32,590 nucleotides of DNA from Acidobacteriota bacterium (GTDB taxonomy: Bacteria > Acidobacteriota > Polarisedimenticolia > Gp22-AA2): the NCBI GenBank assembly GCA_003223145.1, contig QHXY01000005.1, forward strand, positions 1 through 32,590, written 5' to 3'. Both the position numbers and the translations under genes were made by a program. Below are positions 1 to 6,983 of the stretch, piece after piece; position 1 is the first letter of the stretch, and each line of letters begins with the position of its first letter. The notes below the pieces were generated by a model that did no database searches, was not told the origin of the DNA, and saw only the letters and a list, made by a program, of their open reading frames with translations.

Positions 1-123
1 GAGGAGCGGAGCGATCTTTACTTCGACAAGCTGCAGGAGTTCTATCCCCACCTTCCGGTGCTGAAGCAGTTTCTCCGCACGTTCGACGTGAGCAATATCA
101 TCAATCTCAAGAATCCATTCTAG
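1..123 (+). CDS. C-terminal end of an unidentified protein
   Basis: An open frame runs from the first base of the window to a TAG stop and encodes the last 40 residues of a protein, ending in NIINLKNPF. The tail is rich in charged and aromatic residues (YFDKLQEFYPHLP) and has no membrane segment. The Shine-Dalgarno-like AGGAG of the next gene overlaps this stop codon, so the two genes are probably cotranscribed. Too little is present to name a family. Confidence 0.55.
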   Translation, partial: EERSDLYFDKLQEFYPHLPVLKQFLRTFDVSNIINLKNPF

Positions 124-133
124 GAGCCGGGCG

Positions 134-1072
134 GTGAGGAGTCACACGGGGGCGAGGTTGGCAGCGAGGGCCGCAGGGATTTTGCTGTGCCTCGCCGCGT
201 CCTGCCTGCCGGCCGCGGCGGCCCGGCACACCCTGACCGCCGGCGATGGATCAACCGTCCTGGTCTGGGAGCAAAAAGGGCGGTCGATGCGCGGACGCCC
301 CGGGGCGGTCTGGGCGATCGGCTTCAGTGTCACCGACGCTTCCGGAACGCACGTCGGCGTGGTGGCGCCCACCGGAGACACGGCGCGGGATTCGTCCCCG
401 TTCCTGGCGCTCGACGACGCGGGGGCACCTGTCCTCGTCTGGAGCCGCTTCGACGGCGTGTACAACAAAATTGCCTACACGCGGTATGCGGGCGGCGACT
501 GGACCGATTTCCATTACCTCACGTTCGGCTCGGGCGACGACCTGTTGCCTCTGATCGCGACCACCGCGAGCGGCTCGTACCTGTTCTACACCGGGTCGTC
601 CGACCGGTACTTCTTCGCCCCGCTCGATCTGGCGAGCGGGCGTCTGTTCGCCCCTCCCCGGCAGATCGATCTGGGAGTCTGGCACCGGCCGGCGCCCGTG
701 CCGGTCGCGCCTGGCGGACCGAGCCTGCGCGGCGGTGTCGATGTGCCGATCAACAACAGGGGCTGCAAGGATGCCAAGACCTGCACCAACGGAGGCGCCG
801 GTCGCCTGATCATGCTCGGCGCACCGGGCATGCAGGGAGGCGTCGACGCTCCGATCGTCAACGCCCGGGGAGCGATCTGGGGCTCGGCGTCCGGGGACGC
901 TTGCAGCCACGTCGTCCTCATCATGCCCTCGGGGAATGCCAAGACGGCGGTCGTCGTCGACTTCCACAACGGCACGGCCGGGGGCCTTCTGCGCCTCGCA
1001 ATTCCCGCCCAGCCGGACGGCAGCTTCGGGGACACCCTGGCCGAGTCCTATCTCGGCGGCCTCTGCAACTGA
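134..1072 (+). CDS. Secreted protein of unknown function
   Basis: 312 residues from a GTG start, with AGGAG eight bases upstream. The N-terminus is a clear signal peptide: arginines, then a hydrophobic stretch (GILLCLAASCLPAAAA), with cleavage likely near residue 30. The mature part looks beta-rich, with repeated short strands such as STVLVWEQ and GAPVLVWSR, which may suggest a propeller-like or sugar-lectin-like fold. A short motif occurs twice in the C-terminal half (GGVDVPINNRG and GGVDAPIVNARG), and four cysteines lie there (CKDAKTC, DAC, LC). I do not recognise a family. It ends 16 bases from the convergent rhomboid gene. An overlapping 303-residue ORF in another frame is a shadow. Confidence 0.75.
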   Translation: MRSHTGARLAARAAGILLCLAASCLPAAAARHTLTAGDGSTVLVWEQKGRSMRGRPGAVWAIGFSVTDASGTHVGVVAPTGDTARDSSPFLALDDAGAPVLVWSRFDGVYNKIAYTRYAGGDWTDFHYLTFGSGDDLLPLIATTASGSYLFYTGSSDRYFFAPLDLASGRLFAPPRQIDLGVWHRPAPVPVAPGGPSLRGGVDVPINNRGCKDAKTCTNGGAGRLIMLGAPGMQGGVDAPIVNARGAIWGSASGDACSHVVLIMPSGNAKTAVVVDFHNGTAGGLLRLAIPAQPDGSFGDTLAESYLGGLCN

Positions 1073-1088
1073 CAGGTACGCGCGGCGC

Positions 1089-1799
1089 TCAGTGGTAGGG
1101 GTAGTTCTCGTCTTCGGGGCGCATCACCCTGAAGCGGCGCCGGCGCAGCCGCCAGCGGATCCCGCTCCAGAACTGCTTCAGCCTCCAGACCCGCTTGAGA
1201 TACAGAAAGCCGAACAGCATGCCGCCCAGATGGGCGAAATGCGCCACGCCGTCCTGCAGGCTCAGGAGCGAGAACAACTCGATGCCGGTGCACAGGATCA
1301 CGAAGCTGATGGCCCGCATCGGAAAGATGAACCAGAAGAGGATCTGGCGGTTGGGAAACATCAGACCGTAGGCCAGCATGACGCCGAAGATTGCACCGGA
1401 CGCGCCGATCGTGGTGCCCTCCGGGAATATCAGACAGGTCGTAACCGCCGCGCCGATGCCGCAGAGAAAGTAGTACTTCACGAATTCCCTCGTCCCCCAC
1501 ACGCGCTCGACTTCCGTGCCGAACATCCAGAGCATCAGCATGTTGAGGAGCAGGTGGCTCAGCCAGCCGGTGGAGTGCAGGAACATGTACGTGACCAGCT
1601 GCCAGAGGTAGCGATCGTGGATCACCCGGCCGGGCGTGAGCCCGAAAATCTGCTCCATGTCGGTACGGCCCCCGAACTGCCCGACCAGGATTTGCAGGAC
1701 GAAGACGCTGACGTTCGCGATGATCAGCGCCTTGACACCGGGGGTGATCCGCCCGCCGAGACCGACCTGCGGGCTGTACTGCGTGCGGTAGTAGGACAT
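1089..1799 (-). CDS. Rhomboid family intramembrane serine protease
   Basis: 236 residues, a polytopic membrane protein that would cleave transmembrane segments of client proteins inside the bilayer. The rhomboid core is intact. The catalytic serine is S134 in GASGAIFG, on the TM4 helix. The catalytic histidine is H190 in AHFAHLGG, on TM6. The loop after TM1 carries the family-typical WQLVTYMFLHS, followed by SHLLLNMLMLW. About six membrane helices are visible, with no extra domain apart from a basic, cytosolic-looking tail (RLRRRRFRVMRPEDE). The gene stands alone on the minus strand with its own promoter, and the -10 box lies only six bases before the ATG. Client proteins cannot be inferred from context. 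Confidence 0.93.
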   Translation of the reverse strand: MSYYRTQYSPQVGLGGRITPGVKALIIANVSVFVLQILVGQFGGRTDMEQIFGLTPGRVIHDRYLWQLVTYMFLHSTGWLSHLLLNMLMLWMFGTEVERVWGTREFVKYYFLCGIGAAVTTCLIFPEGTTIGASGAIFGVMLAYGLMFPNRQILFWFIFPMRAISFVILCTGIELFSLLSLQDGVAHFAHLGGMLFGFLYLKRVWRLKQFWSGIRWRLRRRRFRVMRPEDENYPYH

Positions 1800-1805
1800 G
1801 CCCGG

Positions 1806-1834
1806 AAGTTAGCACACGGTCCGGGGCATTGCAA
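1806..1834 (-). promoter_or_regulatory. Sigma-70-like promoter for the rhomboid gene, probably leaderless
   Basis: Read on the minus strand: TTGCAA (1834-1829), a 17-base spacer, then TAACTT (1811-1806). The ATG of the rhomboid gene begins six bases after the -10 box. A start site at the usual distance would therefore fall on or next to the initiation codon, giving a leaderless transcript. No Shine-Dalgarno sequence is present, which agrees. Confidence 0.5.
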
Positions 1835-1870
1835 GGAAGCGGGAATCGACGAGGCAGCGACGGGCGGCCG

Positions 1871-2461
1871 TCAGCCCTCGCGCAGCTCGGTGTTCCAGTA
1901 GGCGATATCGAGAAAGTTCTTCCAGGCCTCGTACTGGCCGGTGGTGAAGGAGATCTTCACCAGGGGGTGCCAGCGGGGCTTCACCGGCGCCTTGACCAGG
2001 CGCATGCCGGCCTCTTCGGGGAGAAGGCCGCCCTTCCGGGAATTGCAGGCAACGCAGCAGCAGACGACGTTCTCCCAGGTGGACTTGCCGCCGCGCGACA
2101 GCGGCACGACATGATCGAGGTTCAGATCGCGCGTCTGGAATTTCCCGCCGCAGTACTGGCAGCGGTTGCGGTCGCGGTAGAAGATGTTCTTGCGCGTGAA
2201 ACGCACCTCGTGACGCGGCAGGCGGTCGAAATCCACGAGCAGGATGACGCGCGGGATCCGGATGCGCAGCGTGGGCGTGACGATCGAGTCCTCGTACGGC
2301 TGCGGCGGGACGTCGACCCAGTCCTCCCAGTCGTAGGTCGTGTAGTCCGGGGCGACGGCCCGCACATGGCCCTTGTAGAGCAGGCAGAACGCCTTGCGGA
2401 CCGTGGTGACCTGGATGGCCTGGAAGAGGCGATTCAGGACCAGAACGTTCGTATCGAGCAT
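1871..2461 (-). CDS. HNH endonuclease domain protein
   Basis: 196 residues. The HNH/zinc module fills the second half: C101-x2-C104 (CQYC), D116-H117 in LDHVVPLSRGG, W129-E130-N131, then C136-x2-C139-N140 followed by SRKGG. This is the full set of metal and zinc ligands. The N-terminal 95 residues (MLDTNVLVLNRLFQAIQ, YDWEDWVDV) are typical of the stand-alone HNH proteins found on many bacterial chromosomes, whose cellular role is unsettled. No methyltransferase, toxin partner, phage gene or intron-like flank is nearby, so a restriction or homing role is not supported. It is monocistronic with a good promoter upstream. Confidence 0.9.
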   Translation of the reverse strand: MLDTNVLVLNRLFQAIQVTTVRKAFCLLYKGHVRAVAPDYTTYDWEDWVDVPPQPYEDSIVTPTLRIRIPRVILLVDFDRLPRHEVRFTRKNIFYRDRNRCQYCGGKFQTRDLNLDHVVPLSRGGKSTWENVVCCCVACNSRKGGLLPEEAGMRLVKAPVKPRWHPLVKISFTTGQYEAWKNFLDIAYWNTELREG

Positions 2462-2510
2462 GGTTACCGAAAGTGCCGCAGGGCCGGCAGACTCCCGGCG
2501 GGCACGGGAA

Positions 2511-2539
2511 AAAATAAAACGCCGTCAGCCTTTTGTCAA
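2511..2539 (-). promoter_or_regulatory. Promoter for the HNH endonuclease gene
   Basis: Minus strand: a consensus TTGACA (2539-2534), a 17-base spacer and TATTTT (2516-2511), followed by an A/T-rich run that is conspicuous in this GC-rich DNA. The leader to the ATG at 2461 is about 43 bases. The -35 box lies inside the last codons of ddl. Confidence 0.6.
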
Positions 2540-3670
2540 GGAGCGGCGGCCATTGCGGCCCGGCCTGTAGCTGGTGATCAGGCTCTTCTTCTCCGCGTGG
2601 CGCTCCAGCGCCAGGCGGATGAGACGATCGACGAGGGCCGGGAACGGCAGGCCGCTGGCCTCCCAGAGCTTCGGGTACATGCTGATCGGCGTGAACCCGG
2701 GGATCGTGTTCAGCTCGTTGACGAAGATCGCCTCGGTGGTCCGATCGAGGAAGAAGTCGGCGCGGGCCATGCCGCACAGATCGAGAGCGCGGAACGCCTT
2801 GATCGCCAGCTCCCGGATCCGGCGGGCCTGCCTGTCCGTGATCGGCGCGGGGATCAGCAGGTTCGACCCGGGGTCGATGTACTTTGCCCGGTAATCGTAG
2901 AATTCGTTTGCCGGGACGATCTCGCCCGGCACCGAGGCCTCCGGCGCGTCGTTGCCGAGGACGCTGCACTCGATCTCGCGCGCATCGATGGCGCGCTCGA
3001 CCAGGATCTTGCGGTCGTATCGCCCCGCCAGCTCGAGGGCCGCGGAGAGATCGCGCGCGTCCCTCGCCTTGCTGACCCCGATGCTGCTGCCGCCGTTCGC
3101 GGGTTTCACGAAGCAGGGATAACCGAACGCCTGCTCGACGCTCCGGACGAGCCGATCACGCCCCTGCCCCAGATCGCGCCGCAGGACCACACGGTAGTCG
3201 ACGATCGGCAGCCCGGCGTCGCGGAACAGGGCCTTCATCACCGCCTTGTCCAGGCCGAGCGCGGAGCCCGCGACACCGGCGCCCACATAAGGGATGTCCG
3301 CCAGCTCGAGAAGACCCTGCAGCGACCCGTCCTCACCCCCGGTGCCGTGCACCACGGGGAACACGACGTCCAGCTGACCGAGGGAAGACCCGTTCCGGGC
3401 ACGGAGCGGATGCCGGCCGGAGGGGCGCAGCGCCGCCGCGCCCCGGGCGGATCGGGTCGCACCGGAGCGCCCGCCGTCGCGCAGCCGGACCAGGCCGCGG
3501 ACCGAGGGATCGGGCGGCAGCGCGCAATGGGCGCCACCGATCACCCAGCGGCCCTGCTTGGTGATGCCGATCGGCACGACTTCGTATCGCCCGGGGTCGA
3601 GGGCCCGCATGATGGCGCGCGCCGAGACCAGGGACACCTCATGCTCGACGGATCGGCCGCCGTAGATCAC
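2525..3670 (-). CDS. ddl: D-alanine--D-alanine ligase
   Basis: 381 residues. An ATP-grasp enzyme joining two D-alanines for peptidoglycan precursors in the cytoplasm. Visible family features: GGRSVEHEVSLVSA at the N-terminus, FPVVHGTGGEDGSLQG, the ATP-binding loop KPANGGSSIGVSK, the omega-loop tyrosine context EFYDYRAKY (D-Ala rather than D-lactate type), and the metal/catalytic segment FVNELNTIPGFTPISMYPKLW. A Gly/Arg-rich insert lies near residues 60-95, as in the longer Ddl forms. The GTG start is forced by an in-frame TGA (the hflX stop) three codons upstream. The protein therefore begins MIYGG and lacks the first few residues of the usual opening strand, although the codons just before (AG-VIYGG) would fit it. 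It sits nine bases after hflX in one operon. Confidence 0.93.
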   Translation of the reverse strand: MIYGGRSVEHEVSLVSARAIMRALDPGRYEVVPIGITKQGRWVIGGAHCALPPDPSVRGLVRLRDGGRSGATRSARGAAALRPSGRHPLRARNGSSLGQLDVVFPVVHGTGGEDGSLQGLLELADIPYVGAGVAGSALGLDKAVMKALFRDAGLPIVDYRVVLRRDLGQGRDRLVRSVEQAFGYPCFVKPANGGSSIGVSKARDARDLSAALELAGRYDRKILVERAIDAREIECSVLGNDAPEASVPGEIVPANEFYDYRAKYIDPGSNLLIPAPITDRQARRIRELAIKAFRALDLCGMARADFFLDRTTEAIFVNELNTIPGFTPISMYPKLWEASGLPFPALVDRLIRLALERHAEKKSLITSYRPGRNGRRSLTKG

Positions 3671-3676
3671 CCCGGC

Positions 3677-4831
3677 TCACGCGCCGCTCCCCCGCCCCAA
3701 GGCAGCCAGGGGCCCGCGCGCCGGCGGGGGTTCGAATACCGGCGCGCGCCGGCCGAACTGGAGCGCCGCGCGCACGTGGTTCTCGAGCCGATCGGCGTGG
3801 GACGGGTCGATCGCCGACATGAAAAACGCCTCGGGCTGCTCGATCCGCAGCCTGCTGACCACCCCCGCGGGCGCCAGATCGATCTTGTTGAACACCAGGA
3901 GAGTCGGGCAGTCCGACAGCCCCAGTTCGGCGAGGGTCGAGCGCGCGGTGGTCATCTGATCTTCGTAGGATCCGGCGGCGGTGTCGACCACGTGCACCAG
4001 CAGGTCGGCCTCCGCCGCCTCCTCCAGGGTGCTCCGGAAGGAAGCGACGAGGTGGTGCGGCAGCTTGCGGATGAAACCGACCGTGTCGATGACCAGGAAC
4101 GGCGGGCGGCCGCCGCGCTCGCAGCGGCGCACCAGGGCATCGAGGGTCACGAACAGGCGGTTCTCCACCCTCGACCCCGCTCCGGTGAGGAGATTCAGGA
4201 TGGTCGACTTGCCCGCGTTCGTGTAGCCCGCGAGAGCGACGCGGCTCAGTCCCGAGCGCCGCTTGCGGCGCTCGCCGCGCTCCTTCTCGATGCCCTGCAG
4301 CTCCGACGAGAGACGCGCGATCCGGCTTCGGATGATCCGCCGGTCGATCTCGAGCTGCGTCTCCCCGACGCCCCGCTGGCCGATCCCGCCGACCTGCCGG
4401 GACAGATGGGTCCACTGACGCGTCAGGCGCGGCAGCAGATAGCGGAGCTGCGCCAGCTCGACCTGGGTGCGCGCCTCGCGAGTGCGGGCGCGGCGCGCGA
4501 AGATGTCCAGGATAAGACCGGACCGATCGAGGATCTTGGCCGGGATGGCGCCCGCGAGATTCCTGACCTGGGCCGGGGAGAGGTCGTCGTCGAAGATCAC
4601 CAGGTCGGCATCGTGCTCACCGGCCAGGCGGGCCAGCTCCTCGACTTTGCCGCGCCGCAGCAGGGTGGCGGGGTGCACCGGCCCCCGGTCCTGAATGACC
4701 GTGTCGGTGACCATCGCCCCGGCGGTCTCGGCCAACAGGCCCAATTCCAGAAGATGATCCTCGACCTCGGGCCGATCCCGCCGAGCGCGGCAGATCCCCA
4801 CGATGATGGCGCGTTCGAGACGGTTCACCAC
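3677..4831 (-). CDS. hflX: GTPase HflX (ribosome-associated)
   Basis: 384 residues. HflX binds the 50S subunit and splits stalled or stressed ribosomes. Order of parts: the N-terminal HflX domain (VHPATLLRRGKVEEL, DDDLSPAQVRNL, DRSGLILDIFARRARTREARTQVELAQLRYLLPRL), the linker GGIGQRGVGETQLEIDRR, then the G domain with the P-loop GYTNAGKST at 202-210, DTVG at 249-252 and NKID at 315-318. The length is normal. Two GTG codons stand in tandem at the start, and there is no Shine-Dalgarno sequence. The promoter directly in front suggests a leaderless message. ddl follows nine bases downstream. Confidence 0.95.
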   Translation of the reverse strand: MVNRLERAIIVGICRARRDRPEVEDHLLELGLLAETAGAMVTDTVIQDRGPVHPATLLRRGKVEELARLAGEHDADLVIFDDDLSPAQVRNLAGAIPAKILDRSGLILDIFARRARTREARTQVELAQLRYLLPRLTRQWTHLSRQVGGIGQRGVGETQLEIDRRIIRSRIARLSSELQGIEKERGERRKRRSGLSRVALAGYTNAGKSTILNLLTGAGSRVENRLFVTLDALVRRCERGGRPPFLVIDTVGFIRKLPHHLVASFRSTLEEAAEADLLVHVVDTAAGSYEDQMTTARSTLAELGLSDCPTLLVFNKIDLAPAGVVSRLRIEQPEAFFMSAIDPSHADRLENHVRAALQFGRRAPVFEPPPARGPLAALGRGSGA

Positions 4832-4834
4832 GCG

Positions 4835-4863
4835 ATCTTAGTCTCCGGCCGTCGCATCGTCAA
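4835..4863 (-). promoter_or_regulatory. Promoter for hflX-ddl, probably leaderless
   Basis: Minus strand: TTGACG (4863-4858), a 17-base spacer, TAAGAT (4840-4835). The first GTG of hflX begins three bases after the -10 box and the second GTG six bases after it. The expected start of transcription thus falls on the initiation codons, most likely the second one. Confidence 0.5.
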
Positions 4864-4885
4864 TGCGCGCGCCGGATGAACCACC

Positions 4886-5449
4886 TCAATGACGTCGAGT
4901 CGAGGAGGCGACGGCGGCGTCTTCCTTGAGCAGCGATTCGACCAGGGTGTCGTAGTTGGCGGGCAGACTGGTGCCGGCGTAGCGGATGACGCCGTCCTTG
5001 CCGATCAGGAAATTCTGGGGAATGTAGGAGACCCGGTAGCGCTCCATCAGCGACCCGCCGTCGTCCCACAGGATCGGGTAGTTGATCTTCATGTCACGCG
5101 CCGCCGCGCGCACACCGTCCAGGGTCTGGCTCTCGTTGACCGCGATGCCCAAGACTTGAAGACCGCGCTCGCGGTACTTGTCGTACGTGGCGCGCAGGGC
5201 CGGCACCTCCTCGAGGCACGGGACGCACCAGGTGGCCCAGAACACCACGTGGACCACGCGCTTGCCGCGCATCTCCTTCAGGCTGTACGAGCGGTTGTCC
5301 AGATCCTTGAGCGTGAAGTCCTGGGCAAGATTCCCGACGCGGGTCCCGGGTGAAGGGCCGAGCGAAGGCATCTTCTGGCCCGCGGCCCGCCCGGGAAGGA
5401 GGAGCGCCACCGCCAGTCCGAGCACGGCGACCCCACGCAGGTCCTTCAT
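4886..5449 (-). CDS. TlpA-like thiol-disulfide oxidoreductase, exported
   Basis: 187 residues from ATG 5449. A signal peptide or anchor (GVAVLGLAVALLLPGRAAG) is followed by a redoxin/TlpA domain: AQDFTLKDLDNRSYSLKEMRGK, the active site WCVPC with C75 and C78, GIAVNES, and the cis-Pro loop SYIPQNFLIGKDG. It would act outside the cytoplasmic membrane as a thiol reductant, for example in cytochrome c maturation. It follows the thioredoxin gene by 11 bases, and the pair could pass electrons to outside targets. The 318-residue ORF of the track is an upstream extension through the thioredoxin gene in another frame and should not be used. Confidence 0.9.
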   Translation of the reverse strand: MKDLRGVAVLGLAVALLLPGRAAGQKMPSLGPSPGTRVGNLAQDFTLKDLDNRSYSLKEMRGKRVVHVVFWATWCVPCLEEVPALRATYDKYRERGLQVLGIAVNESQTLDGVRAAARDMKINYPILWDDGGSLMERYRVSYIPQNFLIGKDGVIRYAGTSLPANYDTLVESLLKEDAAVASSTRRH

Positions 5450-5460
5450 GGAATGATGTC

Positions 5461-5784
5461 TCACAGGATGCGGTCGATCTTCTCGACCAGCTTCTCCCTG
5501 GGGACATAGCCGAGGAGCTGGTCCAGGACCTTCCCGCCCTTGAAGAACAGGACGGTCGGGACGGACATGATGCCGTATTTCACCGCCGTCGCCTGGGCCT
5601 TGTCGATGTCCAGGTGGGCGACCTTCAGGCGTCTGGCGTACTCGACCGCCACCGCCTCGACGATCGGCTCCAGCTTCTTGCAGGGCGCGCACCATTCCGC
5701 CGAGAAATCGAGCAGCACCGGCAGGGTTGAGCGCAGCACCTCGCTCTCGAAGTTGGCGTCGTCCACGTCGATCACATCCTTCAC
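5461..5784 (-). CDS. trxA: Thioredoxin
   Basis: 107 residues, the standard length. A cytoplasmic dithiol reductase with the fold order DANFESEVL, VLLDFSAEWCAPCK, VAHLDIDKAQATAVKYGIMSVPTVLFFKGG. The active site is WCAPC (C32, C35) rather than the common WCGPC, a tolerated variant. The cis-proline (SVPT) is present. GTG start with GGAGGAT six bases upstream. It heads an operon with the tlpA-like gene. Confidence 0.94.
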   Translation of the reverse strand: MKDVIDVDDANFESEVLRSTLPVLLDFSAEWCAPCKKLEPIVEAVAVEYARRLKVAHLDIDKAQATAVKYGIMSVPTVLFFKGGKVLDQLLGYVPREKLVEKIDRIL

Positions 5785-5845
5785 GATGATCCTCCGCTGC
5801 TGCCCACGGAAGCCGGGTGCTTTGTGGCTTGTGGCGGGACAAAAG

Positions 5846-5851
5846 ATTATA
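5846..5851 (-). promoter_or_regulatory. -10 box of the thioredoxin-tlpA operon
   Basis: A perfect TATAAT on the minus strand, in an A/T island (GCTATAATCTTTTG) between asparaginase and thioredoxin. No convincing -35 box lies 17-18 bases upstream. The leader would be about 55 bases and contains the GGAGGAT ribosome site. Confidence 0.5.
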
Positions 5852-5886
5852 GCATCCCCGGGCGTACGTCCGCGTGCCGGGCCGCG

Positions 5887-6972
5887 CTACGCCAGCTGAA
5901 AGGCCGTCGTGATCTCCCCCACCAGGAGTCCGCCGTGGTTGCGCAGTTCACCCACGAAGCGCGCCCGCAGAGCCGCCGCCTCGTCCGGGGCGAGGACGCC
6001 GAGCTGTCTGAGCGCTTCGAGGGCGGCGCTGAAACGGGCCCTCTGCCCCTCGCCGTCGGCGATCTTGAGGGCCACGCCGGCGCCGGCGCCGTCCTGCATG
6101 AAGGCAAGGCCGTACATACCCTCCGCTCCGATCTTGGCGATCAGATCGGCGTGTCCGGCGCGCATCAGCTCCGTGCACAGGCGATCCGTGCCGGCGACCA
6201 TCTCCGGGTGCCGCCGCATCGCCTCGACCACACGGCGCGCCGATCGATCGGGGCCGCCCGCGGCGTCGGTCCCCGCCACCAGTCGGGCGAACAGAAGGGC
6301 CAGGTTGCGCAGCGGCATGGCGAAGGTCGGGGCGGAGCAGCCGTCGGTCGCCATGCGGACGGAACCCCGATCCAGGCCGGCCAGCGCCTCGAGACGCGCC
6401 CGGATGCTCGCCTGAACGGGGTGCGCGGGCTGCAGATAGGCCGCGATGGGGGCACCGAGCTGGACCGTCAGGGCGAGCATCCCGGCGTGCTTGCCGGAGC
6501 AGTTGTTGTGCAGCGCGGTCGGCTTCCGGCCCCGGCGGCGCAGCGCACGCGCGGACGGCCGGTGGTACGGAGGATGGGCGCCGCACTGCAGAGCCGTCTC
6601 GTCCAAGCCAACCTTCTTCAGGATGGAGAGGACCGCCCGCACGTGAAACGGCTCGCCGCCGTGCGATCCGGCCATGACGGCGATCTCCGCGTCGCTGAAA
6701 CGGAAGCGCTCGGCCGCGCCCGAGTCGAGCAGCGGCAGAACCTGCGCCGGCTTGGCGGTCGAGCGGAGGACCACGAGCGTCCCCGGATCGCCCGCCGAGG
6801 CAATCAGTCGTCCCCGGGAATCGACCGCGGCGATCGCTCCAAAGTGGACTGACTCGACCAGACCGCCCCGGCTCACCTCGACCAGTGGCGCGTACCCGGA
6901 TCCGGCTGGCGCGGGGGTCGAGAACGATGCAGGCACCCGGCAGGCTCCCGAAAGAGCGTCATTGTAAGGCAT
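5887..6972 (-). CDS. L-asparaginase II (Rhizobium-type family)
   Basis: 361 residues from ATG 6972. The family hydrolyses asparagine to aspartate and ammonia and differs from the E. coli AnsA/AnsB enzymes. Recognised segments: LVEVSRGGLVESVHFGAIAAVDSRGRL, RSTAKPAQVLPL (nucleophile region), MAGSHGGEPFH, HNNCSGKHAGML, DGCSAPTFAMPL, MVAGTDRLCTELM and the C-terminal FVGELRNHGG. All are intact. The start is uncertain. Family similarity begins only about 30 residues in, a GTG lies inside that stretch, and ATG 6972 is 11 bases from the divergent MFS start, which leaves no room for promoters between them. Confidence 0.9.
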   Translation of the reverse strand: MPYNDALSGACRVPASFSTPAPAGSGYAPLVEVSRGGLVESVHFGAIAAVDSRGRLIASAGDPGTLVVLRSTAKPAQVLPLLDSGAAERFRFSDAEIAVMAGSHGGEPFHVRAVLSILKKVGLDETALQCGAHPPYHRPSARALRRRGRKPTALHNNCSGKHAGMLALTVQLGAPIAAYLQPAHPVQASIRARLEALAGLDRGSVRMATDGCSAPTFAMPLRNLALLFARLVAGTDAAGGPDRSARRVVEAMRRHPEMVAGTDRLCTELMRAGHADLIAKIGAEGMYGLAFMQDGAGAGVALKIADGEGQRARFSAALEALRQLGVLAPDEAAALRARFVGELRNHGGLLVGEITTAFQLA

Positions 6973-6983
6973 GTGGATTCCCG

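Noticed and set aside
1871-2461. HNH gene as homing endonuclease or restriction enzyme
   Set aside because: No intron or intein flanks, methyltransferase or phage genes nearby.
3668-3679. Stop-codon readthrough making an HflX-Ddl fusion
   Set aside because: The frames coincide by chance, both proteins act alone in known bacteria, and ddl has a usable GTG start.
1829-4879. 1016-residue plus-strand ORF
   Set aside because: Antisense to HNH, ddl and hflX, all of which have clear motifs. Long antisense frames are expected at this GC content.
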